From positions 868,001 through 932,000 of the forward strand of contig CAXXKC010000001.1 of the NCBI GenBank assembly GCA_963674835.2: 64,000 nt of DNA, in the 5' to 3' direction. The stretch comes from G963674835 sp963674835 (GTDB lineage Bacteria > Planctomycetota > Planctomycetia > Pirellulales > Thermoguttaceae). The notes under the pieces are model-generated. The model searched no databases. It saw only the letters and a program-made list of their open reading frames with translations, and was not told where the DNA came from. Shown here piece after piece: positions 17,407-25,292 of this stretch. A program made the position numbers and the translations under genes. Position 1 is the first letter of the stretch, and each line of letters opens with the position of its first letter.

Positions 17407-17850
17407 CCGGCCTGTTCGGAGCGCGAACCATCGTTAGTGAACAGACGTATCAAGGCGTGGGTACGGTGGAACCGACCCGGCAACCGGATTGCGGTTGCAT
17501 CGAGGAGACGCATCGGGGAGGATACTCAAGCTCACGCGGAATGGCGCGGCCGCAGAACTGGTCGCCTCGGCAACGTTCGACCTGCTTGGTCCCGTCCAAC
17601 CGGCGACGTTGCTTCTGGTCGACAAAGTCGCGCGGCGACGACATCCGTGGCATAACCTCACCGATGCACGGTTGCGGAAAAGCGACGCGTTGTGGTCGTT
17701 GTAAAACCAGTCGTCACAAGCGGTACAGATCGGTAATAAACGCGGTTTGATACCACTGGGGCGTCTGGGGTTTGGTTGAATCCTTCAGGTGAGGGCAACC
17801 GATGAGACGGATGCAAACGCATCCGTGAGTTGCAGTCGGCCTGCAGCACA
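17407..17850 (+). ncRNA. Candidate non-coding transcript region
   Basis: This segment runs from the promoter at 17378-17406 to two neighbouring hairpins. One is a perfect 8-bp stem ACGGATGC/GCATCCGT with an AAAC tetraloop (17807-17826). The other is a short TGCAG/CTGCA stem (about 17831-17845). I recognise no known RNA family. A 71-codon plus-strand frame at 17489-17704 exists but has no ribosome binding site that I can defend. The call rests on promoter and structure only. Confidence 0.25.
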
Positions 17851-17879
17851 CATGGCTGAAGGACCGGCGGCGAGTGACC

Positions 17880-17885
17880 TATAAT
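17880..17885 (+). promoter_or_regulatory. -10 box likely serving flgM
   Basis: A perfect TATAAT lies 163 bp before the flgM start codon. The matching -35 position (17857-17862, TGAAGG) is poor. If used, it would give a leader of roughly 155 bases. A dedicated flagellar sigma promoter was not recognised. Confidence 0.3.
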
Positions 17886-18048
17886 TGGCTAGGACGGATT
17901 CACGCGTTTGTAGGTATCCATTGGCACGAGGCGGCTTCGACGGCAGTTCCTATCTCCCGCCCTTCGGCCCGGCTCCTGGAGCCGTTCGGAGGCGAAGCCC
18001 GTTCGGGCGTCATCGAAGCTAGTCGCGAGCCCTTGAGGAGGAAGTAGG

Positions 18049-18327
18049 ATGCAAGTTTACGGCCCGACTCATCTGCACGGTGCTCAATCGATCCGGGCGC
18101 CCCACTCGTCTCATGCTGCGAACCCATCCGCGGCCACGTCCTCCCGTTCGATCCAGGACGAACTGCAGATTTCCGACGCCGCCCAGTACGTCGACCAGGT
18201 CCACAACATGGCCGACATCCGGCAGGACCGCGTCGACGAGATACGTGCCCAAATCGCGTCGGGCACGTACGAAACCGACGAAAAGATGGAAATCGCCTTG
18301 GGCCGACTGTTGGACGAAATCGGCTAG
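18049..18327 (+). CDS. flgM: FlgM-family anti-sigma-28 factor
   Basis: A 92-residue cytoplasmic protein whose second half, RQDRVDEIRAQIASGTYETD followed by EKMEIALGRLLDEIG, matches the sigma-28-binding part of FlgM. The first half is rich in H, S and A and probably disordered, as usual for the family. FlgM holds the flagellar sigma factor FliA until the hook is complete. The ATG has a strong GAGGAGG site eight bases upstream. No flagellar, fliA or chemotaxis gene lies in the window, so its sigma partner must be elsewhere. A fur-like gene follows 170 bp downstream in the same direction. Confidence 0.8.
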   Translation: MQVYGPTHLHGAQSIRAPHSSHAANPSAATSSRSIQDELQISDAAQYVDQVHNMADIRQDRVDEIRAQIASGTYETDEKMEIALGRLLDEIG

Positions 18328-18497
18328 TCCGTCGCTGGAACAACCGGGCGGAACACCCGTACGGTATACCCGGTTGCGGAACGTGCAGGGGCCCACCGTG
18401 CAATGGTTCGCGGCCGCCAAACGGCGGCAGCGCCGAGCGATATCCGGCCGACACAGGTTCCGTTTTTTTCGCACGACATCCGCCCGAAGCACGCGCC

Positions 18498-18974
18498 ATG
18501 CCGGAGAACTTCTCGCTGCGTAAGATTCGGACCAAGCTGTCGCCCGAGGACCGGTTCGCCGAGTTCCTGCAGAAGCGCGGCAAGCGGATGACGCAACAGC
18601 GGCGCATGATCCTCGAGACCGTCTTCAGTCATCACGATCATTTCGACGCCGACGAGTTGATCGACCATCTGCAACAGCCGATCCAGCGCCGCCAGCTCAG
18701 CCGGCCGACCGTGTACCGCACGCTGACCGAACTGGTCGAGGCCGGCCTGCTGCGAAAGATGCCCCTGCAGGGCCGCGGCGTCTACGAGCACGATTACGGC
18801 TATCCGAGCCACGACCACCTGCACTGCCAGATCTGCAACAAGCTGATCGAATTCCACAGTCAGGCCATCGAACGACTGCGCGACCGCGTCGCCAGCCAGC
18901 ACGATTTTCAGGTTCTGGGCCACCGCCTGTTCGTCACCGGCATCTGTGCCGATTGCCGCCGCCGGGGTAGTTGA
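18498..18974 (+). CDS. fur: Fur-family metal-dependent transcriptional regulator
   Basis: The 158-residue protein has the Fur layout: an N-terminal winged helix (KRGKRMTQQRRMILETVF, then SRPTVYRTLTELVEAGLLRK) and a C-terminal metal-binding/dimer domain. Metal-binding pieces are the HHDHFDADEL segment near residue 50, HDHLHCQIC near 108-116 and CADC near the C-terminus. The two CxxC pairs fit the structural zinc site. Such proteins repress iron-, zinc- or peroxide-related genes; which metal is sensed here cannot be decided. There is no clear Shine-Dalgarno sequence before the ATG. The gene stands between flgM and a small membrane protein gene, neither an obvious target. Confidence 0.88.
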   Translation: MPENFSLRKIRTKLSPEDRFAEFLQKRGKRMTQQRRMILETVFSHHDHFDADELIDHLQQPIQRRQLSRPTVYRTLTELVEAGLLRKMPLQGRGVYEHDYGYPSHDHLHCQICNKLIEFHSQAIERLRDRVASQHDFQVLGHRLFVTGICADCRRRGS

Positions 18975-19071
18975 CCGCCAATTTCTGGTAGAATTGGCCT
19001 GCCGCCCCCAATCTCCGAAGAGGGCGAGCGAATACAGTGCCGGAGGGAGGCCAAACGCCCGGAGGTCCGCC

Positions 19072-19386
19072 ATGATTGAAATACTATCGCGACTATCTTC
19101 GTCCGACTTGCCCGTCGTTCTGACAGTCACTCCGATTGTCTTGATGGCGCTGCTGGTCTCCACCACGATCCTGATCGTCAAAATCGTCCAGCGTCACCGC
19201 GAGTTGCAAACCGCCTCGGACCTCGTGCTGGAAATGCTCGATCGGGGAATCGAGCCCCAGGAAATCGCTGCCGTGTTGAAGGCCATGGGCTTGGACGAAC
19301 CTACGGAATCCCGCTTGAAGCACCGCGTGCGGCGATCGCATTCCCAATCACCCGCGTTTGCGGGAGAACCGCAGGCGAAGAGCTGA
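19072..19386 (+). CDS. Small single-pass membrane protein
   Basis: A 104-residue protein of unknown function with one strong transmembrane helix at about residues 14-38 (PVVLTVTPIVLMALLVSTTI). A cytoplasmic helical tail follows, containing ASDLVLEMLDRGIEPQEIAA and AVLKAMGLDE. The ATG at 19072 has GGAGG seven bases upstream, whereas the longer open frame (from 18946) would overlap fur. The layout (TM helix plus short C-terminal helix pair) resembles small phage-shock-like or septum-associated planctomycete proteins, but no family is claimed. Confidence 0.6.
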   Translation: MIEILSRLSSSDLPVVLTVTPIVLMALLVSTTILIVKIVQRHRELQTASDLVLEMLDRGIEPQEIAAVLKAMGLDEPTESRLKHRVRRSHSQSPAFAGEPQAKS

Positions 19387-19404
19387 CGGGGCTTTCGGCC
19401 CCGT
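19386..19404 (+). terminator. GC hairpin directly after small membrane protein gene
   Basis: ACGGGGC (19386-19392) pairs with GCCCCGT (19398-19404) around TTTCG, starting on the last base of the stop codon. No U-run follows, so termination would be factor-assisted or incomplete. It separates this gene from the convergent queF. Confidence 0.4.
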
Positions 19405-19475
19405 GGTGATTCACGCCGACCTGTCGGTCTGGGGGGCCACTGTGGCGACGTGCCCAAATCTGTCGCGCCCCACGA

Positions 19476-19835
19476 CTACCGGCTCGCCTCAAAGCGGGCC
19501 GTAACCGTGGTAGTGATCCCACCACGGGGGGTAAAGGCCGCCTGGAGCGTCAATCGCTGCGGCTGGAGCGCTGCCACTAGGTCGTCCAGAATCCGATTGG
19601 TGACGTTCTCGTAGAAGATGCCCTCGTTGCGGAATTGCTGAAGGTAGAGCTTCAGGCTCTTCAGCTCCACGCACCGTTGGTTGGGCACGTACGTGATCGT
19701 CAGAGTTCCAAAGTCGGGCTGACCCGTTTTCGGGCACACCGACGTGAACTCGGGGCAGACGATCTCCACGGTGTAATCCCGCCCAGGATACTGATTCTCA
19801 AACGTCTCGAGAACCTCGCGAAATGCTTCACTCAC
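19476..19835 (-). CDS. queF: NADPH-dependent 7-cyano-7-deazaguanine reductase (QueF)
   Basis: The enzyme reduces preQ0 to preQ1 in the queuosine tRNA modification pathway. This is the short unimodular form of 119 residues. The catalytic cysteine is Cys34 in TSVCPKTGQPD, with the general acid Asp41 seven residues later, the spacing known for this family. The E..SLK motif is seen as VELKSLKLYLQQFRNEG. The GTG start at 19835 has AGGAG seven bases upstream; the longer frame to 19979 would run across the queC start. It is transcribed divergently from queC and queE, and the 142-bp gap probably holds both promoters. I saw no preQ1 riboswitch there. Confidence 0.93.
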   Translation of the reverse strand: MSEAFREVLETFENQYPGRDYTVEIVCPEFTSVCPKTGQPDFGTLTITYVPNQRCVELKSLKLYLQQFRNEGIFYENVTNRILDDLVAALQPQRLTLQAAFTPRGGITTTVTARFEASR

Positions 19836-19977
19836 TTGACCGCTCCTTTCCTCGTCCCCAGTATTGTGGCATGATGGATGGTTTGCGACCAGGGCGCCAG
19901 CCAGCAGACCCGTAGCGCTGCCGGTGCCGCACTGGCACGGTTCGCCCAAGCTCGGGCGACTGCCACCCACGAAGACC

Positions 19978-20763
19978 ATGACCCAGAAGCCGGCGGTAAC
20001 ACTCCTTTCCGGGGGGCTCGATTCGGCGACCGCAGCTGCCGTGGCCCGCCACGAGGGTTTCGCGCTGCATGCCCTGTCGGTCGACTACGGCCAGCGGCAT
20101 CGGTGTGAGCTAGAGGCCGCCCGTCGGACGGCGCAGTCGCTCGGGGTTTGCCGCCACGTCGTGTTGCCGATCGATCTGAGCGTGTTCGGCGGTAGTGCTC
20201 TGACCGATCGGATCGAGGTGCCGAAGGACCGAAGCCCGGATGAGATGGAAACGGGAATTCCGGTGACCTACGTGCCGGCCCGCAACACGGTCTTCCTGTC
20301 ATTGGCCCTGGCGTATGCCGAGACGATCGGTGCGGCCGACATCTTCCTCGGCGTCAACGCGATCGATTACAGCGGCTATCCCGACTGCCGACCGGCCTTC
20401 CTGCGGGCATTCGAGCGGTTGGCCAACCTGGGTACGAAGGCCGGTGTCCAACAGCGGTTGCAGTTTCAGATCCACGCGCCGCTGGTCGACCTGACCAAGG
20501 CCCAAATCATCCGCCGCGGCATGGAGTTGGGCGTCGACTACAGCTTAACCCATTCGTGCTACGACCCCGACCCGTCGGGCTTGAGCTGCGGGCGTTGCGA
20601 TTCCTGCCTGCTACGTCAGAGAGGTTTCGCCGAAGCCGGCCTCGTCGACCCGATCCCCTACCAAACCATTCCCTCGCCCGCTTGTGGGAGAAGGGCCGGG
20701 TGTGAGGGCGGTGTCCCCGAAACAACGCCTCAGAACTCCGTACCCAAGAAGACCTCCTCTTAG
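19978..20763 (+). CDS. queC: 7-cyano-7-deazaguanine synthase (QueC), with repeat-derived C-terminal tail
   Basis: QueC uses ATP and ammonia to turn 7-carboxy-7-deazaguanine into preQ0. The PP-loop SGGLDSAT is at residues 11-18. The structural zinc cysteines are HSCY followed by SCGRCDSC near residue 200. The enzyme would normally end soon after RGFAEAGLVDP. Here another 30 or so residues follow, encoded by an interspersed palindromic repeat (20668-20710) that has run into the gene. The ATG at 19978 is chosen because MTQKPAVTLLSGG is the family N-terminus; longer frames would enter the shared promoter region. queE follows after 59 bp. Confidence 0.92.
   Translation: MTQKPAVTLLSGGLDSATAAAVARHEGFALHALSVDYGQRHRCELEAARRTAQSLGVCRHVVLPIDLSVFGGSALTDRIEVPKDRSPDEMETGIPVTYVPARNTVFLSLALAYAETIGAADIFLGVNAIDYSGYPDCRPAFLRAFERLANLGTKAGVQQRLQFQIHAPLVDLTKAQIIRRGMELGVDYSLTHSCYDPDPSGLSCGRCDSCLLRQRGFAEAGLVDPIPYQTIPSPACGRRAGCEGGVPETTPQNSVPKKTSS
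20668..20710. repeat. Interspersed palindromic (REP-like) element in queC 3' end
   Basis: The segment beginning CATTCCCTCGCCCGC and ending GGGTGTGAGGGCG reads, on the minus strand, as the frame LTPGPSPTSGRG. That translation is a familiar hallmark of a short dispersed repeat found in planctomycete and some proteobacterial genomes. Only one copy is visible here. It supplies the odd C-terminal tail of QueC. Identity as a dispersed repeat is from recognition, not from counting copies. Confidence 0.55.
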
Positions 20764-20822
20764 ACCCCGTACGGCATACAGCCAACGTTTCAATTACCCG
20801 TTTCCGTTTCCCATCAAACCGT

Positions 20823-21509
20823 ATGCGAATCGCCGAAATCTTCCGATCGATCCAGGGCGAAGGCCTTCTGACGGGCACGCCGAGCGTGTTCGTGCGGGCT
20901 AGCGGCTGCAATCTGCGCTGCTGGTTCTGCGACACGCGGTACGCGTCGTGGGAACCCGAAGGAACGGATCTGTCGGTCGACGAGATCATCGCCCGAGTGA
21001 CCGAGCACGATGTCGAGCACGTTGTGCTGACCGGCGGCGAACCGATGTTGTTTGCCGAGTTGATCCCGCTGACGGCCGAATTGCGACGGCTGGGGCGGCA
21101 CATCACGATCGAAACGGCCGGCACGCTCTACCTGCCCGTGGCGTGCGACCTGATGTCGATCAGTCCAAAACTGTCGAACTCCACGCCGCCGCCCCACCCC
21201 AGCGCCCGCTGGAGCCACCGGCACGAACAGACTCGCCACGTGCCGGAAGTGATTCGCCGCCTGGTTCGCCAGTACGAGCACCAGGTGAAGTTCGTCGTCG
21301 ACTGCCCGGCCGATTGTGAGGAAATCGAACGCTACCTGGCCGACTTCCCCGAGATCGCTCCCAGCCGCGTGCTATTGATGCCCCAGGGGACCGGTGCGGC
21401 CGAATTGGACGAGCGTGCCCGCTGGCTGAAGCCGTATTGTGTTCAGCACCAATTGCACTACTGTCCCCGCAGCCACATCCACTGGTTCGGTTTCGTCCGT
21501 GGGACCTGA
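20823..21509 (+). CDS. queE: 7-carboxy-7-deazaguanine synthase (QueE), radical SAM
   Basis: QueE is a radical SAM enzyme that converts 6-carboxytetrahydropterin to 7-carboxy-7-deazaguanine, the step before QueC. The 228-residue protein begins with the family signature RIAEIFRSIQGEG. It carries the iron-sulfur cysteines C29, C33 and C36 in CNLRCWFC, the usual CxxxCxxC spacing. LTGGEPML and ETAGT are the SAM-binding segments. It lies 59 bp after queC and is probably cotranscribed. QueD, the preceding enzyme, is not in the window. A sugar porter converges on it with 35 bp between stop codons. Confidence 0.93.
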   Translation: MRIAEIFRSIQGEGLLTGTPSVFVRASGCNLRCWFCDTRYASWEPEGTDLSVDEIIARVTEHDVEHVVLTGGEPMLFAELIPLTAELRRLGRHITIETAGTLYLPVACDLMSISPKLSNSTPPPHPSARWSHRHEQTRHVPEVIRRLVRQYEHQVKFVVDCPADCEEIERYLADFPEIAPSRVLLMPQGTGAAELDERARWLKPYCVQHQLHYCPRSHIHWFGFVRGT

Positions 21510-21544
21510 ATCGGCGCACGTCCGCAACGCAACGACGCGACGGA

Positions 21545-23017
21545 TTACGGCTGCCAGTGCTTTTCGATCTCCTCCAAGGTCTTGCCCTTGGTCTCCGGCA
21601 CGGTTGCCCAGAAGAAGATGGTGGCCACCAGGCAGATGGCGGCGAAGGTGAAGAAGCCGCTGTGCATGCCGAACGCCGCCACATACCAGGGAAAGACGAA
21701 GGCGGCCACGGCATTGGTCGACCAGTTGGCCAGCGTGGCGATCGACGCCGCCCGGCCGCGAATCCGGTTGGGGAAGATCTCGGGCGTCAGCACCCAAATC
21801 ACAGCACAAATCGACAGCGCGATCGACGCCATGTAGACGCAGATCATCAGGCCGATCCACAGTCCCAGCGTTTTGGAGATTGTTCCCGATTGGGCCGCCG
21901 CATCGGACAGGGCCACATCGACATTGCCGCTCAGGAACAGTGTACCGATGATCGCCAGCGTGACCGTGACCACCGCCATACCGCCAATCAGCAGCGGGCG
22001 GCGTCCCCACCGGTCGATCACCAACATGGCGACGACCGTAAAGACCAGGTTGATCAGGCCAAAGCCGACCTGCCCCAGGAGCGAGGCTGCGTCCGCATAT
22101 CCCGCGGCCATGAGGATCTTGGGCCCGTAATAGACGACGATGTTGACACCCGACAGTTGGCCGAAGACCGATAGCATGACGCCTACCAAGAGCGCCAGAC
22201 GCAGCCCCGGTCTGAACAGCTCGGCCAGTGTGCCTTCCTCGCGGGCGACCGCCGCCTCGATTTCGGTCATCTGCCGCCGCGCATCGTCGGGCCCGACCAT
22301 CGCGGCCAGGATTCCGCGCGCGCGGTCCGTGCGGCCTTCCTTGGCCAGCCAGCGTGGACTTTCGGGAACGAAGAACAGCAGTACGAAGAACACGCCCGCC
22401 GGCAACATCTCCGCACCGAACATACCGCGCCACACTTCGGCGACCAGGATGCGATGGAACGTGCCTTCGGCGCCGAACGCCGACGGATGGCTCGCGGCAT
22501 ACTCGACCAGGCACCAGTTGGAAAAGTACGCGGCAAGAATGCCGATCACGATCGACAACTGGTACATGGCCACCAGGCGACCGCGAAGGTGCGGCGGCGC
22601 AAACTCGCTGATGTACATCGGCGCCAGCACGGAAGCCATGCCCACACCGACGCCACCGATCATTCGGGCGACAATCAGCACGTTGAACGTCGGCGGGATG
22701 GTTGAATACAGAGCCGAGACGAAGAAGAAGACGGCGGCGATAATCAGAATGGGCTTGCGCCCGAATCGGTCGCCGAGCATGCCGGCCACCGCGGCGCCCA
22801 GAATGCATCCGACCAGGGCGGAACTGGTAAACCAACCCTGGAGGAGATCGGTCAACGCGTACTGCATCTTCACGCGTTCGACTGTGCCGGAGATCACGGC
22901 CGTGTCGAAACCGAAGAGCAGCCCGCCGATCGAGGCCACCAGGCATACGCCGGCCAGATAGAGCGCGCTGCCACGTGCCGACTTGGCGACGCTTTGCGTG
23001 GATGCGGGTGTCGTCAT
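21545..23017 (-). CDS. MFS sugar porter (XylE/GalP-like)
   Basis: A 490-residue inner-membrane symporter of the sugar porter family with twelve expected helices. The family signatures are all present: GGLLFGFDTAVISG in helix 1, GDRFGRKP between helices 2 and 3, PPHLRGRLVAMYQ, PESPRWLAKEGR at the end of the first half, DRWGRRPLL in the second half and PETKGKTLEEIEKHW at the C-terminus. It likely imports a hexose, pentose or related polyol with protons; the substrate cannot be read off. It starts 25 bp after the stop of the secreted alpha-barrel gene, so uptake and extracellular processing may be linked. Confidence 0.9.
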   Translation of the reverse strand: MTTPASTQSVAKSARGSALYLAGVCLVASIGGLLFGFDTAVISGTVERVKMQYALTDLLQGWFTSSALVGCILGAAVAGMLGDRFGRKPILIIAAVFFFVSALYSTIPPTFNVLIVARMIGGVGVGMASVLAPMYISEFAPPHLRGRLVAMYQLSIVIGILAAYFSNWCLVEYAASHPSAFGAEGTFHRILVAEVWRGMFGAEMLPAGVFFVLLFFVPESPRWLAKEGRTDRARGILAAMVGPDDARRQMTEIEAAVAREEGTLAELFRPGLRLALLVGVMLSVFGQLSGVNIVVYYGPKILMAAGYADAASLLGQVGFGLINLVFTVVAMLVIDRWGRRPLLIGGMAVVTVTLAIIGTLFLSGNVDVALSDAAAQSGTISKTLGLWIGLMICVYMASIALSICAVIWVLTPEIFPNRIRGRAASIATLANWSTNAVAAFVFPWYVAAFGMHSGFFTFAAICLVATIFFWATVPETKGKTLEEIEKHWQP

Positions 23018-23042
23018 GTGAGGGGCCCTGCCTTCTCCACGG

Positions 23043-25190
23043 CTAGTCCGACAGCATGGTCTTCAGGCACTTGTCCAGCGGTTCCTTGGCATTTCCACGT
23101 TTGGCCAACTCCCAGTAGCTGGTCTTCAGTTCGCGGAGTCCCAGAACACTGGTGATCCACGACTGGGTCCAACCGGACTCAATGGCCCAGACTCCCCAGC
23201 CGGCGTCGGCATCCGAGCCCCAGTATTCCCATTTGCCGAAGTCGAACCCTCGATACCAGCCGCCGTCCAACTCGGGCCGCGCTTCGGAGCGGATCTGAAT
23301 GCGGCACAGGAATTCGGCCAGCTTGTCCTCGGCCGCGCGAAGCGACGGCTCACCGGTCGCCGCGGCCGCCTCGTGCAGGCTCAGGAACGCGAAATTCGTC
23401 GTGTACAACAGGTCGCAGGCGGGATCGCCGTTCTGTTGGATCAGCGACGCCTCGTACCGGCCGAAGTCCTCGTTCGACTTCGGCGGAGGGTAGTTGCCCT
23501 TGCCAGGCTCGCCGAGTTCCTCGCGAATGGCGCCGCAGGCAACCTGATCGTCGAGCAACTCGTGGGCGATCTTCATCAACCACGCCCGATGTTCGGGTGT
23601 ATCTTCGACCCGAACCAGCCAGGCCAGCGGCAGCAGAAGTCTCGCCCGCTCCTGCTGAATGCCGTTGGTCCACCGCCATCGATCCGGATAGCATTCGACG
23701 AGCGTCTGGAGCCCCTTTCGAGCTTGGGCCAGAAACGGCTCGTACCCGGTCTGCTGATATCCCCAGAGATAGCACGCCCAGATCCAGGAAACGTAATGCG
23801 GGCCGTATTCGATGGGGAGCGATTGCTGGTAGTAATGTCGCCAGCCGTTGTATTGCACGTCGGCATCGGTGACGCTGCCGGGCTGAAACCCCGTGTTTCC
23901 GCACAATCGCTGATTGGCCACCAGGCATCGCGCCACGTTCTCGTTCCAACGCGGCTCGTTCAGCAAGGCGGCACAGCCGATCGTGCCGAGCAGACAGCGG
24001 GCGTTGTCGTCGGAGTAGTAGACGTTGGGTGAGCTGTCGCTCCAGCCCAGCAGTCCGTAGGTCGGGCTTGCCGGATGAGCCCGAGGCCCTTTTGCATTGC
24101 GGCAGTAAAAATAGAGCTGATCCCCGATATTGGCGGCAGCCCGTCCACACAGCGCGTCTTGCAGCAGCACTTGCCCCATGGCAAACGCCATCATCGCTTC
24201 GCCGCCGCAGTCGCTGCGTTGCGTGGTGCCGACGGGCTGGCTGCCGTCGAGATGGATGCCGGAACTGTAACACTCGAAGTAGCCGTCCTTCACGGGGCTG
24301 TTGGGATCGACCCGGTCCTTCAAATCCCGATGCATCGGCATCTCCAGGGTTCGGCGGAACCACGCGACGGCGCGCTGGATCGCCTGCCGCTGCGCATCCC
24401 GCGGCAAGGGCTCCTTCTCCTTGAATACGGGCCGCACGGTCGGCGTCCACTGCAACACCGGTAGCGACTGACCGGGCTGCAACCAGTTGAGCACCATCTT
24501 CCAGACCGATTGCCAGGCGGCCTGCGGGCCGTATCGCGCGGTGACGAAGTGGCTGAGCTTCGTCGTCGCCACCATCAGGTCGCCGCGCTCGTGTTCAAAC
24601 AGGATCGGCCAAGTCTCGCTGGGCAATCCGTAGACGGCCGTGTCGAATCCGGCCACCTTCGCCAGCACGATATGCGGCTTCTTCACGCCTGAAAACGGGA
24701 CGAATCGGCAACTGTTGATCGAGAGGATCCGCATGGGAAGCAGGTCCGGGCCAAAGGCGTCGGAGGTCGCCACGGCCCGCGCCCGAGGAGCTTGCCTGGT
24801 GTTCTCCGGCTTGAGGCCCGGCAGATGACACGGATACTCCAGGTAACAGCGCAGGCTCTTCTCTTTCAGATGATCGAGGACTTCGCCGTAGACCGCGGTC
24901 AAGTTCTCAGGATAGTCCTCGGCAAGAACAAGCAGAGCGGCGCCGGCGGGGGCCTGCCGAACGGCTTCGGCCGGCTGGTCGAATCGCAGGCACTTGAGCC
25001 CGTTGGCCTGCATCACTCGAAACAGGTCGTTCTCCGGGCGGCAACAGAACACGAAGCACGGCGACGGCTGCGCCGCCAGCAACTTCGTGCTCGAGACGGC
25101 CCCGAGAACCATACCGCACACGATGACTGGAACCAGGCTTCCTCTTACGACTCGACCTCGGGAGATGGCAATCAGTTGTTGCATGGGCAT
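23043..25190 (-). CDS. Secreted two-domain protein, glutaminase-like fold plus alpha-barrel (unrecognised family)
   Basis: A 715-residue exported protein that I do not recognise as a named family. The signal is unusual: basic residues (SRGRVVRG) precede a hydrophobic core VPVIVCGMVLG. The first part (about 45-250) alternates strands and helices and resembles ThuA/class I glutaminase-like domains. The second part (about 270-690) contains repeated aromatic and helical segments (WSDSSPNVYYSDDNARCLLG, GPHYVSWIWACYLWGYQQTG, DLLYTTNFAFLSLHEAAAATG), as in (alpha/alpha)6 barrel glycosidases or epimerases. The ATG at 25190 has GAGG six bases upstream; a TTG at 25217 and an ATG at 25184 are alternatives. 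The sugar porter follows after 25 bp. A glycan role is inferred. Confidence 0.65.
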   Translation of the reverse strand: MPMQQLIAISRGRVVRGSLVPVIVCGMVLGAVSSTKLLAAQPSPCFVFCCRPENDLFRVMQANGLKCLRFDQPAEAVRQAPAGAALLVLAEDYPENLTAVYGEVLDHLKEKSLRCYLEYPCHLPGLKPENTRQAPRARAVATSDAFGPDLLPMRILSINSCRFVPFSGVKKPHIVLAKVAGFDTAVYGLPSETWPILFEHERGDLMVATTKLSHFVTARYGPQAAWQSVWKMVLNWLQPGQSLPVLQWTPTVRPVFKEKEPLPRDAQRQAIQRAVAWFRRTLEMPMHRDLKDRVDPNSPVKDGYFECYSSGIHLDGSQPVGTTQRSDCGGEAMMAFAMGQVLLQDALCGRAAANIGDQLYFYCRNAKGPRAHPASPTYGLLGWSDSSPNVYYSDDNARCLLGTIGCAALLNEPRWNENVARCLVANQRLCGNTGFQPGSVTDADVQYNGWRHYYQQSLPIEYGPHYVSWIWACYLWGYQQTGYEPFLAQARKGLQTLVECYPDRWRWTNGIQQERARLLLPLAWLVRVEDTPEHRAWLMKIAHELLDDQVACGAIREELGEPGKGNYPPPKSNEDFGRYEASLIQQNGDPACDLLYTTNFAFLSLHEAAAATGEPSLRAAEDKLAEFLCRIQIRSEARPELDGGWYRGFDFGKWEYWGSDADAGWGVWAIESGWTQSWITSVLGLRELKTSYWELAKRGNAKEPLDKCLKTMLSD

Positions 25191-25292
25191 GACAGGCCTC
25201 GCATGGATCAATCGCAATCGGGCTGACTTGCCGCCACTATATTGAACACCTCACTCCGCCGCAACCGAACCGCCATTTCACGATCCACGCGC

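Noticed and set aside
17150..17431. 93-codon minus-strand frame
   Set aside because: Arginine-rich, no ribosome site, no family pattern.
17489..17704. 71-codon frame with weak NHL/beta-propeller-like segment GRILKLTRNG
   Set aside because: Too short and without start signals; similarity is too weak to call a gene remnant.
19836..19977. preQ1 riboswitch in the queF-queC gap
   Set aside because: I could not find the stem-loop plus A-rich tail expected of preQ1 classes.
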